Shown here: piece after piece, positions 1 to 10,025 of the stretch
How positions within the stretch are numbered: the first letter of the stretch is position 1
Layout: the number at the start of each line of letters is the position of its first letter
Source of the DNA: Palsa-739 sp963820725
Lineage (GTDB): Bacteria > Actinomycetota > Thermoleophilia > Gaiellales > Gaiellaceae
Direction of reading: 5' to 3'
DNA length: 64,000 bases
NCBI GenBank assembly: GCA_963820725.1
Contig: CAWGAZ010000004.1
Coordinates: 434,001-498,000 of the forward strand
The notes under the pieces: generated by a model
The model's database searches: none
What the model was told of the DNA's origin: nothing
The model's input: the letters and a program-made list of their open reading frames with translations, nothing else
Position numbers and translations under genes: made by a program

Positions 1-393
1 TTCGACTCCGACCGCAGCGAGCGCGCGGCGCAGCGCCGGCTCGAGCCCGCCGTAGAGCCGCTCGACTCCCCGCGTCTCGAAGTACGCAACGCCGAGCGAC
101 GCCGGCTCGACGACGAAGCCCGCGTCCTCGAGCGCGCGCAGGATCTCCTCCCAGGCGCGCTCTGCGCCGGCAGCGTCGGGCTCGACGAGCGCCAGCGAGG
201 GACACGTGGCGAGCGCCTCTCCCAGTCGCATCCCCGGCTGCACGCCGGCCGTTTCTGCGGCCGCCGTCACCGGCCCGAGCAGCGGCTCGCCCTGCGGTTC
301 GGGAGCCAGGGCGGCCGGGCGCAGCGCGAGCGTCGGAGTCCGCCGCAGCGCGGCCTTCAGCTCGAGTCCCGGGATGGTGAGACAGGCGATCAT
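1..393 (-). CDS. ImuB-like Y-family DNA polymerase, N-terminal part (cut by window edge)
   Basis: The minus-strand frame opens at ATG 393 and runs off the left edge, so 131 residues are visible. They begin MIACLTIPGLELKAALRR and include PGMRLGEALATCP and GVAYFETRGVERLYGG, which match the palm start of ImuB/DinB-type translesion polymerases. Such proteins act in SOS mutagenesis with ImuA and DnaE2; neither partner is in the window. Two LexA-type boxes lie directly upstream, the nearer one ending 2 bp from the start codon, so the gene is probably SOS-regulated. No in-frame alternative start is seen further upstream. Whether catalytic acidic residues are kept cannot be judged from this fragment. 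Confidence 0.8.
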   Translation of the reverse strand, partial: MIACLTIPGLELKAALRRTPTLALRPAALAPEPQGEPLLGPVTAAAETAGVQPGMRLGEALATCPSLALVEPDAAGAERAWEEILRALEDAGFVVEPASLGVAYFETRGVERLYGGLEPALRRALAAVGVE

Positions 394-395
394 GG

Positions 396-407
396 GAACG
401 TATGTTC
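396..407. promoter_or_regulatory. LexA/SOS box 1 upstream of imuB-like gene
   Basis: GAACGTATGTTC has the actinobacterial SOS-box form GAAC-N4-GTTC with perfect half-sites. It ends 2 bp from the ATG of the ImuB-like gene, where a ribosome binding site would normally sit. That suggests a leaderless or very short-leader transcript. Confidence 0.7.
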
Positions 408-412
408 TATAC

Positions 413-424
413 GAACAGGCGTTC
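413..424. promoter_or_regulatory. LexA/SOS box 2 upstream of imuB-like gene
   Basis: GAACAGGCGTTC is a second perfect GAAC-N4-GTTC dyad, 17 bp centre to centre from box 1. It lies between the ImuB-like gene and the divergent S4-domain gene starting at 457, so it could affect both. The pairing of two sites makes chance less likely than for one alone. Confidence 0.65.
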
Positions 425-456
425 TCCTGTCAAGGAATCGGCGACAATCGAAATCC

Positions 457-846
457 GTGGACCGGGTGCGCGTCGACAAGTGGCTGTGGGCGGCACGCTT
501 CGCGAAGACGCGGAGCGCGGCGACGGAGCTCGTCCTCGGAGGCCACGTCAGGGTCGGCGGTGAGCGTGTGAAGCCGGCGCGGGAGGTCGCGCCGGGCGAC
601 ACGGTCGAGATCCGGACCGGCCCGGTCCGCCGCGTGGTCGTCGTCACGGGGCTGGCCGACCGCCGCGGCTCGGCCAAGGTCGCCGCGACGCTCTACGAGG
701 AGACGCCCGAGTCGCGCACGGAGCGCGAGCGGCTCGCGCTCGAGCGTCGGCTGGCGCGTCCTCTCGGCGCCGATCTCGGAGCGCGGCCCACGAAGCAGGA
801 GCGGCGGCGGCTCGATGCGCTGAGGCGAGGGCAGCGGCGCCGGTGA
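457..846 (+). CDS. S4-domain RNA-binding protein (Hsp15 family)
   Basis: 129 residues. An S4 RNA-binding fold covers about residues 3-65: VRVDKWLWAARFAKTRSAA, then GGHVRVGGERVKPAREVAPGD. A basic tail rich in Arg/Lys follows, as in Hsp15/HslR proteins, which bind stalled 50S subunits carrying peptidyl-tRNA. The role in ribosome rescue is known for the family and inferred here. The stop codon overlaps the next gene's GTG start (GTGA), so the two are probably translationally coupled. Confidence 0.85.
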   Translation: MDRVRVDKWLWAARFAKTRSAATELVLGGHVRVGGERVKPAREVAPGDTVEIRTGPVRRVVVVTGLADRRGSAKVAATLYEETPESRTERERLALERRLARPLGADLGARPTKQERRRLDALRRGQRRR

Positions 847-1367
847 GATGGGTCGTCCTGCTCCGCGCCGTCAACCTCGGCGCACGGAACAAGGTGCCGA
901 TGGCAGAGCTGAGGGCGCTGCTCGAGGAGGCGGGATACGGCGATGTCAGGACCTACATCGCGAGTGGCAACGTCCTGCTCGACGGCCCGGCCAAGCGAGC
1001 AGCGCTCACGTCGGCGCTCGAGCGTGTCGTCGCGGACGGCTTCGGCGTGACGACGACGGCGATCCTGCGCAAGCCGCGCGAGCTCGCGAAGATCGTGGAG
1101 GCGCATCCCTTCGACAACGCCTCGGAGACGCACGTCGCCTTCCTCGCCTCGCGGCCCACGAAAGCTGCCGCCGCCCGACTGGACGCAGTGGATTCCGGCG
1201 CCGACAGCGCCGTTCTCGCCGGCTCCGACCTCTACCTTCGGCTGCGACGCGGCGTGCAGGGGTCACGCCTCTCGGCGGCACAGCTCGAGTCGCTTTTCGG
1301 CGTTCCGGCCACGATGCGGAACTGGCGGACGGTCGTCGCGCTCGCCGAGCTCGCTACAGAGGCGTAG
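843..1367 (+). CDS. DUF1697 family protein
   Basis: 174 residues. The N-terminus WVVLLRAVNLGARNKVPMAE and the following GYGDVRTYIASGNVLLDG are the hallmark blocks of DUF1697. Its members are small cytosolic proteins with a ferredoxin-like fold and no proven activity. It starts at GTG 843 inside the stop of the S4 gene, so it belongs to the same transcript. No catalytic motif can be named. Confidence in the family is high; the function is unknown. Confidence 0.8.
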   Translation: MRWVVLLRAVNLGARNKVPMAELRALLEEAGYGDVRTYIASGNVLLDGPAKRAALTSALERVVADGFGVTTTAILRKPRELAKIVEAHPFDNASETHVAFLASRPTKAAAARLDAVDSGADSAVLAGSDLYLRLRRGVQGSRLSAAQLESLFGVPATMRNWRTVVALAELATEA

Positions 1368-1400
1368 GCTCGCACGGACACCCAGCGAAGGGAGAGTTCG

Positions 1401-1685
1401 ATGGCACTTGCACGTGTCGTGAGCTTCGATGGCGTCGACTCCGACCGGATCGCCGCGCTGAAGAGCGAGATCGAGGACGGCGAGAAGCCCGAGGGGCTTC
1501 CTGCGACGGAGATGATGATCCTCCACGATCCCGAGGCCGAGAGCGCACTCGCGATCGTGTTCTTCGACAACGAGGACGACTACCGGACGGGCGACGAGTT
1601 CCTCAGCTCGATGCCCACGTCGGACACGCCGGGCACACGAACGTCGGTGACGAAGCACGACGTAGCAGTCCGGATGACGGCCTAG
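1401..1685 (+). CDS. small conserved protein, probable dimeric alpha/beta-barrel fold
   Basis: 94 residues, with a purine-rich ribosome binding site (GAAGGGAG) just before ATG 1401. It begins MALARVVSFDGV and contains HDPEAESALAIVFFDNEDDY, a pattern of small ferredoxin-like (ABM or EthD-like) proteins in which a long helix is followed by a strand carrying 'FFDNEDD'. A similar small protein lies at 17547-17816. The reaction, if any, is unknown. It converges on comB, sharing 4 bp at the stops. Confidence 0.65.
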   Translation: MALARVVSFDGVDSDRIAALKSEIEDGEKPEGLPATEMMILHDPEAESALAIVFFDNEDDYRTGDEFLSSMPTSDTPGTRTSVTKHDVAVRMTA

Positions 1686-2377
1686 AGCGTCACTTCGGCC
1701 GCGGGGCCGACGCGCCGGACGTAGCGCGGGGCGACGTCGAGGACGTTCTCCTGCGCACACCGCTCGACGTCGGCCTCGAGGCCGTGACGGCCCAGGTTCG
1801 CGGCGCTGCGGCCCGCGCCGAGCCCTTCGACGGCGCTCGGGAAGCTCCGGGCGAGCAGGATCGCCGCGCGAGCGGAATCCGCGGGCTCGCCGTCGAGCGC
1901 TTCGGCGATGCGGCCCGCGCAGTACGCGTCGTCGAGCGCGAGCTCTCCGAGCACCCCGGCGCAGAGCACGGCAACGTCCTCCCCGCTCTCGCGTGCCGCA
2001 GCCGCCACCGCGTTCAGGTTGAGGAGCGAGCCGACGTAGACACGTTCGAAACGTTCGGCCGCCGCCACGAGCAGCCGCGTCCCGTTGGTCGTCGTGAGGA
2101 TGAGCGTCCCGGCGGCGGGCGCGCCTTCGAGCTCACGCGGCGAGTTGCCGAAGTCGAAGCCCTCGATGTGCTCGAGCCGCCGCTCGCCGGCCAACTTCGC
2201 CGGTCCCTCTGTCTCTGCGAGAGCCCGTGCCTCGTCCACCTCTGCGCAGCAGAGGACGCGCTCGTAGCCGGACGCGAGTGCCTGGCAGATCGTGGAGGTC
2301 GCGCGGAGGACGTCGACGACGACTCCGACCGGTGCGGGGGTCTGCTCCCCCGGTGTGAAGGCGACGTGTACGCGCAT
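1682..2377 (-). CDS. comB: 2-phosphosulfolactate phosphatase-like protein (ComB family)
   Basis: 231 residues, matching the family length. Recognisable blocks are VVVDVLRATSTI near residue 20, FDFGNSPRE near 75 and LTTTNGTR near 95, the conserved motifs of ComB, a Mg-dependent phosphatase giving sulfolactate in coenzyme M synthesis. Many bacteria without coenzyme M carry homologues, so the physiological substrate here is uncertain. It starts at ATG 2377, divergent from the rhomboid gene with only 22 bp between start codons; promoters must therefore overlap or the transcripts be leaderless. Confidence 0.8.
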   Translation of the reverse strand: MRVHVAFTPGEQTPAPVGVVVDVLRATSTICQALASGYERVLCCAEVDEARALAETEGPAKLAGERRLEHIEGFDFGNSPRELEGAPAAGTLILTTTNGTRLLVAAAERFERVYVGSLLNLNAVAAAARESGEDVAVLCAGVLGELALDDAYCAGRIAEALDGEPADSARAAILLARSFPSAVEGLGAGRSAANLGRHGLEADVERCAQENVLDVAPRYVRRVGPAAEVTL

Positions 2378-2399
2378 CGAGAGGGCTACGCTAGCCCGG

Positions 2400-3275
2400 A
2401 TGACGACGACCGAGACGAGCTACTGCTACCGGCACCCGGATCGCGAGACCGGGCTCTCGTGCTCGGAGTGCGGCCGGCCGATCTGCGCCGACTGCGCGAC
2501 CTTTGCGCCGGTCGGCATCCGTTGCCCCGATCACGCGAGCGTGCGCCGCGGCCCGGCGACCAAGTTGAAGCCGCCGACGGTGCGCCGCGCCCCGGGTCTC
2601 GCTCTCGCGACCGGCAATGCGCCGGTCACCAAGGTTCTGATCGGGCTCAACGTCGCGGTCTACTTGGTGACGGTCGTGCAGGGTGCCGGCCTCAACAGCC
2701 CGGGTGGCAGCCTGTTCACCAAATGGATCCTCTTCGCTCCCGCCGTGGCGCACGGCGACTGGTGGCGCCTCGGGACGGCGATGTTCCTGCACGCCTCGAT
2801 CATCCACATCGGCTTCAACATGCTGGCGCTCTACTTCATCGGGACGCCGGTCGAGCAGTATCTCGGCGGGGCGCGCTACCTCGGCCTCTATCTGGTCTCC
2901 GGCCTGGCGGGATCCGCGGGCGCGCTGCTGGTCCAGTCGCCGAACGTCCCTACCCTCGGAGCGTCGGGCGCCATCTTCGGGATCCTCGGCGCGATGCTCA
3001 TCATCGAGTGGCAGGTGACGGGCCGCCTCGCCGGGCAGGCGATGACGTGGATCGTGATCAACCTCGTCATATCCTTCTCGATCCCCGGCATCTCGTGGGG
3101 CGGCCACGTCGGCGGCCTGATCGGCGGGATCCTGATCACCCTCGGCTACGCCCACTGGAGCAATCGCGGGCGTGCCCAGTACGGACAGCTCGGGCTCGGG
3201 GGCATCCTCGTCCTGCTCGCCGTGGCCGTCGGGAGCTTCGCGCTCGCGTACCTCCGCGTGCACGGCCACATCTGA
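2400..3275 (+). CDS. rhomboid family intramembrane serine protease with N-terminal zinc finger
   Basis: 291 residues. The N-terminus (8-45) holds a B-box-like zinc-binding region with Cys/His pairs (YCYRHPDRETGLSCSECG, CADC, CPDH). Six or more membrane helices follow. The rhomboid motifs are clear: HIGFNM (Asn about 140), GASGAIFG (catalytic Ser about 189) and WGGHVGG (catalytic His about 236). It should cleave membrane proteins within the bilayer. ATG 2400 was chosen because it lies directly before the zinc finger; a longer open frame runs into comB. The zinc-finger plus rhomboid layout is common in actinobacteria. Confidence 0.9.
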   Translation: MTTTETSYCYRHPDRETGLSCSECGRPICADCATFAPVGIRCPDHASVRRGPATKLKPPTVRRAPGLALATGNAPVTKVLIGLNVAVYLVTVVQGAGLNSPGGSLFTKWILFAPAVAHGDWWRLGTAMFLHASIIHIGFNMLALYFIGTPVEQYLGGARYLGLYLVSGLAGSAGALLVQSPNVPTLGASGAIFGILGAMLIIEWQVTGRLAGQAMTWIVINLVISFSIPGISWGGHVGGLIGGILITLGYAHWSNRGRAQYGQLGLGGILVLLAVAVGSFALAYLRVHGHI

Positions 3276-3278
3276 GCG

Positions 3279-3841
3279 CTAGCCCGGCGGGAGCTGTGGC
3301 TTCCAGCCGTTGATCGTCAGCGCCTCGATCAGCTTGCCGCCGTGGGCATCGAGGAACGACGCGAGCGGTGCCGTGTAGAAGGACGGGCACTTCTTCCCCC
3401 GCGGGCAACCGAGGATCGGGACGCGGGCGTGGAGCGTCACCGCCATCCACGCGAGGCGTTCGCGGCCGCCACTGCCACGCCGGAACCGGACGAGCCAGAT
3501 TCCCTGCAGTCTGCCCTTGCGGTCGCCCCAGATCCGCAGCTTCGAGATCGCCCTGACCCGGTCGATTTTCGGCTGGACGCGAAGCGGCGCCAGGCTGACC
3601 AGCGCCTGGTCTTTCGCGAGAGACGAAACGAGCGAGACGGGGACGCTGATCGAGCGCAACGGCAGGAACGGACGGAGCCGCGTCCGGTTGGAGCCGACCT
3701 CTGCTGCGGCTTGGCTCCCAACAGCCGGCCCAGCCGCGCTCGCGCCTCGGCCCTCGTGACGAAGTGATGCGGGCTCGCGACGGCGCGGCCGCAGATCACG
3801 GCCGCCGCAAGCAGCGCGGCTGCGAGCCCAACGCGTCTCAT
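3279..3841 (-). CDS. secreted protein of unknown function, frameshifted
   Basis: From ATG 3841 the frame encodes MRRVGLAAALLAAAVICGRAVA, a clear signal peptide, then HHFVTRAEARARLGRLLGAK. After about 3700 the coding-like sequence continues one frame over (AAAEVGSNRTRLRPFLPL, then LRIWGDRKGRLQGIWLVRFR) to the stop at 3279. The span is 563 bp, two more than a multiple of three, consistent with one base missing. The mature part contains TLHARVPILGCPRGKKCPSF. I do not recognise the family. It lies just downstream of ppdK and meets the rhomboid gene tail to tail. Confidence 0.55.
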
Positions 3842-3857
3842 TCTGGTCTTATACGGC

Positions 3858-3871
3858 GCCGGCGCGCCGGC
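3858..3871. repeat. 14-bp perfect palindrome after ppdK
   Basis: GCCGGCGCGCCGGC, a self-complementary GC-only dyad, starts 2 bp after the ppdK stop codon on the minus strand and lies in the leader of the frameshifted secreted gene. It may attenuate transcription or translation, but there is no T-tract to support an intrinsic terminator. Confidence 0.35.
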
Positions 3872-3873
3872 TG

Positions 3874-6411
<2,538 letters not shown>

Positions 6412-6441
6412 GAGGCTGCAGATGTTGTCATACGTCTCGCG

Positions 6442-6950
6442 ATGCCCAGCCGGACGATCATCGCAAGCGGCGGATCCCCGGACGCCCGGCTCATGAAGTA
6501 CGCGCTCGGCCTGGCCAGCGGGTCGCGGGTGCTCGTCGACCGGACGGCGTCACCCACCTATGAGGGGCCGCTCGACCTGCCCGGCGACCTGACGCGCTTC
6601 TCGTTCTACCCCTGGCCGCCGGAGAACCTGCGTGAGCTGGCCCTCTCCCAGGATGTGATCCTGTCTGCGGAGGTGACACCGCGAACCTGCTCGCGGTCTG
6701 GCGGGTGCCGGGCTCGGCTTCCTTCCCGGCAGCGCGTGCCCGCACTACGACGGCGAGGAGCGGCGCCGTCCCGTCTACCAGAGCCTGGTCGCGGACGGCT
6801 TTCCGCCCGGGCTCGCCCTCGACAGCGCGGCAGCCGCTCGGTTCGACGGCAGCGAGCTCGTCGAGGTCGTGGTCACGGATCCCGGCGCGAAGGGCTACCG
6901 GGTCGGCGCGGACGGAGGAGCAGCCGCTCGAGGCACGACTCCTGCCGTGA
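6442..6950 (+). pseudogene. decayed peptidase E (S51 family)
   Basis: The frame from ATG 6442 gives MPSRTIIASGG, DARLMKYALGL and FYPWPPENLRELALSQDVI, typical of the S51 dipeptidase E-like family. It then loses frame. The family pattern resumes in a second frame as CGGDTANLLAVWRV and in a third as GLGFLPGSACPHYDGEE...RRPVYQSLVADGFPPG. A last shift gives EEQPLEARLLP and a stop at 6950. About 45-50 residues expected between AVWRV and GLGFLPG, including the catalytic-Ser GxSAG turn, are absent. At least three indels plus this deletion make it non-functional. Confidence 0.8.
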
Positions 6951-6952
6951 GC

Positions 6953-7141
6953 CTACGCCGTGCGACGGCGCCGTCGGAACTCGGCCAACCACGCGAGCGT
7001 CCGCAGCCCGATCCAGATCGGCGTCAGGAGGACGTAGAAGATCAGGTCCCCGACGAGGAGGGTGATCGACCAGAGGCCCCAGCGCCACAACGGGACCCGC
7101 GGCTTCGGCGCCCTCGCTCCGACGCTCGGCTCGCCGGTCAC
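6953..7141 (-). CDS. small membrane protein of unknown function
   Basis: 62 residues from a GTG at 7141 that overlaps the stop of the PDRP gene (GTGA), so it is likely co-translated. A hydrophobic stretch (WGLWSITLLVGDLIFYVLL then PIWIGLRTLAWLA) could form one or two membrane helices. It ends in a positively charged tail (FRRRRRTA) expected to face the cytoplasm. I do not recognise a family. The close coupling suggests a real gene rather than chance. Confidence 0.55.
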   Translation of the reverse strand: MTGEPSVGARAPKPRVPLWRWGLWSITLLVGDLIFYVLLTPIWIGLRTLAWLAEFRRRRRTA

Positions 7142-7977
7142 CGGGCGGCCTGCGCCTTCGCCTCGCCTGCGCGCTCCTCGACGACACGGAGGATGCGGTG
7201 TGCCGTCTCCTCGATCGACAACTCGGAGATGTCGATCACGGGGCAGCGGAGCCGGCGGTGGAGCTTCTTCGCCTGCTCGAGCTCCTCGTAGATCTCGGCC
7301 AGCTCTGCGTACTGCCGGTTGCGTCCGGGGGCGCCCATCGCCCGCACGCGCGCCCGGCGGATCTCGGCGAGCCGGTCCGGGTCGATCGTGAGGCCGACGA
7401 CCTTCGCCTGATCGATCTCGGAGAGCTCGGGCGGCGGCGCGATTCCTTTCACGACCGGGACGTTGGCGGCCTTGTGGCCGAGATAGCCGAGGTAGATCGA
7501 GAGCGGCGTCTTCGAGGTGCGCGAGACGCCGACGAGGACGACGTCCGCATCGTGGAGGCCGTGGGCGACGCCGTCGTCGTAGCGGACGGCGAACTCGATC
7601 GCCTCCATCCGCTTGAAGTAGGCGGAGTTGAGCGGCGGTCGCGAGCCGGGGGTCATCTTCGCCGCCTGGCCGGAGACGCGTGCGACGGCGTCGATCGGCT
7701 GGCCGAGCAGGTCGCAGTAGTGGAGGCGGGCGCGGCGGCAGAGCGTCCGCATGGCCTCGCGGAGCTGTGGCTGGACGAGCGTGTAGACGACGACGGCCGG
7801 CCGGCCACGCATCCGGTTGACCGCGAGCTGGAGATCGTCCTCCGACTCGACGCGCGGGTGCCGGATCTCGACGAACTCCTGGTCGGGGAACTGCGCCTCG
7901 AGCGCCTGCACGAGCCGCGCCGCGGTCTCGCCGGTGGCATCGGAGACGACGTGGAGCTCGACCGGCGGGTTCGGCAT
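7138..7977 (-). CDS. ppsR: pyruvate phosphate dikinase regulatory protein (PDRP/PPSR family)
   Basis: 279 residues, standard for the DUF299 family of bifunctional Ser/Thr kinase-phosphorylases. It starts LHVVSDATGETAARLV. The P-loop-like GVSRTSKTPLSIYL is near 150-163, followed by YLGHKAANVPVV and DPDRLAEIRRARV. These enzymes use ADP to phosphorylate and inactivate PPDK (or PEP synthase) and Pi to reactivate it. Since ppdK lies at 3874-6411 on the same strand, PPDK is the likely target, acting at the Thr by the catalytic His. Confidence 0.93.
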   Translation of the reverse strand: MPNPPVELHVVSDATGETAARLVQALEAQFPDQEFVEIRHPRVESEDDLQLAVNRMRGRPAVVVYTLVQPQLREAMRTLCRRARLHYCDLLGQPIDAVARVSGQAAKMTPGSRPPLNSAYFKRMEAIEFAVRYDDGVAHGLHDADVVLVGVSRTSKTPLSIYLGYLGHKAANVPVVKGIAPPPELSEIDQAKVVGLTIDPDRLAEIRRARVRAMGAPGRNRQYAELAEIYEELEQAKKLHRRLRCPVIDISELSIEETAHRILRVVEERAGEAKAQAAR

Positions 7978-8051
7978 GGACGGTCAGCCTAACGGGGGGC
8001 GTGCCGTCTCTTCCCGTCCCAAACCCCCACCCACCACGGGGAGGCCAGATT

Positions 8052-8076
8052 ACGCCGGCACCGTTGGTGCCGGCGT
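8052..8076. promoter_or_regulatory. 11-bp perfect inverted repeat in the ppsR/glyS divergent region
   Basis: ACGCCGGCACC and GGTGCCGGCGT form a perfect 11-bp stem around a GTT loop, 48 bp upstream of the glyS start and 75 bp from the ppsR start. It could be an operator for a dimeric regulator or a hairpin in the glyS leader. I see no T-box features. Confidence 0.45.
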
Positions 8077-8124
8077 CGAGACTTCGTGCCAGGTCACCGC
8101 GAACCGCCCGGGTAACCTCCGCGC

Positions 8125-9489
8125 ATGACCGAGACGGCGCAACCGGTGACGATGGACACCATCGTCTCTCTCTGCCGCCGCCGCGGCTTCGTCTTCCCGT
8201 CCTCCGAGATCTACGGCGGCCTCGGCTCGACCTACGACTACGGCCACTACGGCGTCCTCACGAAGAACAACATCCGCTCGCTCTGGTTTCGCGCGATGGT
8301 GCAGGAGCGCGACGACATCGTCGCCCTCGACTCCGCGATCATCCTCAACCCGCGCGTGTGGGAGGCGTCCGGCCACGTCGCCGGCTTCACCGACCCGCTC
8401 GTCGACTGCCGCACGTGCAAGCTCCGCTTCCGCGCCGACCAGCTCGAGCAGGCGAGCTGCGGCCGCAAGCCGAGCAAGCGGCCCGGCGAGACGCCCGACT
8501 GCGACCTCACCGAGGCGCGCCAGTTCAACCTCATGTTCGAGACGCACGTCGGCGCACTACAGGAAGAGAGCTCGGCCACCTACCTCCGCCCCGAGACGGC
8601 CCAGGGCATCTTCATCAACTTCAAGAACGTCTCCCAGCTCGCGCGGCGCAAGCCGCCGTTCGGGATCGCTCAGTTCGGCAAGGCGTTCAGGAACGAGATC
8701 ACCCCGGGAAACTTCCTCTTCCGCGTGCGCGAGTTCGAGCTGATGGAGGTCGAGTTCTTCGTCCCTCCCACCGACGCGCCGAAGTGGCACGAGTACTGGA
8801 TCGAGCAGCGGCTCGGCTGGCATCGCAGTCTCGGCCTCCGCGAGGAGAACCTCCGCGTGCGCGAGCACGCCGCAGAGGAACGCTCGCACTACTCGAGCGC
8901 GACGAGCGATGTCGAGTACCTCTATCCGATCGGCTGGGGCGAGCTCGAGGGAATCGCGAACCGTGGCGACTACGACCTGACGCAGCACACGGAGCACTCG
9001 GGCACGAAGCTCGAATGGATCGACCCGGACGGGAACCGCTACACGCCCCACGTGATCGAACCCGCGGTCAGTATCGAGCGCATCTTCGTCGCGCTCCTCT
9101 GCGATGCATACCACGAGGAGGTCGTCGGCGACCGCGAGCGCGTCGTCCTACGCCTCCACCCGCAGGTCGCGCCAGTGAAGGCGGCGATCCTGCCGCTGGT
9201 CCCGCGCGACGAGGGGATGGCGACACGGGCGCGCGCGCTCTACGAGGAGCTGCGCCGCGACCAGGTCGTCGAGCACGACGAGAGCGGCCAGATCGGCAGG
9301 CGTTATCGTCGCCAGGACGAAATAGGGACGCCGTGGGCTTTCACCGTCGACGAACAGACGCTCGAGGACGAGACCGTGACCGTGCGGGATCGGGACTCGC
9401 TCGCCCAGGAGCGGCTGCCGATCGGCGGAGTGCGCGAGTGGCTGCACGACGCGCTGCAGCGGGACTGGTCTTCGCCGTCCTCTCACTGA
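8125..9489 (+). CDS. glyS: glycyl-tRNA synthetase (dimeric class II)
   Basis: 454 residues, the usual size of the single-chain alpha2 enzyme, charging tRNA-Gly in the cytoplasm. Family signatures are FVFPSSEIYGGLGSTYDYG near 20, ATYLRPETAQGIFINF (motif 2 region) and FGIAQFGKAFRNEITPGNF. The C-terminal part starting PQVAPVKAAILPL is the anticodon-binding domain. An 8-residue lead precedes the first conserved block, and ATG 8125 fits. It overlaps the following lipoprotein gene by 52 bp. Confidence 0.96.
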   Translation: MTETAQPVTMDTIVSLCRRRGFVFPSSEIYGGLGSTYDYGHYGVLTKNNIRSLWFRAMVQERDDIVALDSAIILNPRVWEASGHVAGFTDPLVDCRTCKLRFRADQLEQASCGRKPSKRPGETPDCDLTEARQFNLMFETHVGALQEESSATYLRPETAQGIFINFKNVSQLARRKPPFGIAQFGKAFRNEITPGNFLFRVREFELMEVEFFVPPTDAPKWHEYWIEQRLGWHRSLGLREENLRVREHAAEERSHYSSATSDVEYLYPIGWGELEGIANRGDYDLTQHTEHSGTKLEWIDPDGNRYTPHVIEPAVSIERIFVALLCDAYHEEVVGDRERVVLRLHPQVAPVKAAILPLVPRDEGMATRARALYEELRRDQVVEHDESGQIGRRYRRQDEIGTPWAFTVDEQTLEDETVTVRDRDSLAQERLPIGGVREWLHDALQRDWSSPSSH

Positions 9490-10025
9490 CGGCGGCCGGC
9501 TGCGGTCTCGGGAGCAGCACGAAGACCGTGACGGCCAGCCACACGCGGACGTTGCTGACCACCGAGACGGTGACGACGACCGCGTCCGTTGCCACCGCCA
9601 GGCCCTGTTCGGGGACGGATCTCGCTGCCGTGTTCGCGGTGGTCCCGAACAGCGCCGGTGCCGGCCAGATCGCGTACACCCTGACGGTGAAGAACTCTTC
9701 GCAGAGCCCGTGCTCCGTCCACGGTGTGCCGAATGGAACCCTGCTCGGCGCGAGCGGCACGGAACTCCCCACGCACATCAAGCCCGCCGGGAGCGGCGGT
9801 CGGCGAATCGTGCTTCCGTCTGGCGCTTCCGCGACGGCCCAGGCGCGGTTCTCGCCGGACGTCCCAGGGGACGGAGATTCTCAGTCGGGTGCGTGCCAAC
9901 CCGTGGCGCACGGGCTGCAGCTCACCGCCCCCGGAGGCGGTGTGACCGAGGCCTCGATCAAGCCTCCCACGAGCGTGTGCCAGCAGGGCACGCTCGACTT
10001 CGACGCCTTCGGCTACGCCGGCTGA
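9438..10025 (+). CDS. DUF4232-containing lipoprotein
   Basis: The start at GTG 9438 yields MAARRAAAGLVFAVLSLTAAGC, a textbook lipoprotein signal with lipobox AAGC at Cys 22. Translation therefore begins inside glyS, overlapping it by 52 bp. The mature part has a Thr-rich spacer (TVTASHTRTLLTTETVTTT), then a DUF4232 beta-sandwich: CSGTDLAAVF, ITYTLTVKN-like YTLTVKNSSQSPCSVHG, ending with paired Cys. DUF4232 proteins are exported actinobacterial proteins of unknown function. It is convergent with recO, with no gap between the stops. Confidence 0.75.
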   Translation: MAARRAAAGLVFAVLSLTAAGCGLGSSTKTVTASHTRTLLTTETVTTTASVATARPCSGTDLAAVFAVVPNSAGAGQIAYTLTVKNSSQSPCSVHGVPNGTLLGASGTELPTHIKPAGSGGRRIVLPSGASATAQARFSPDVPGDGDSQSGACQPVAHGLQLTAPGGGVTEASIKPPTSVCQQGTLDFDAFGYAG

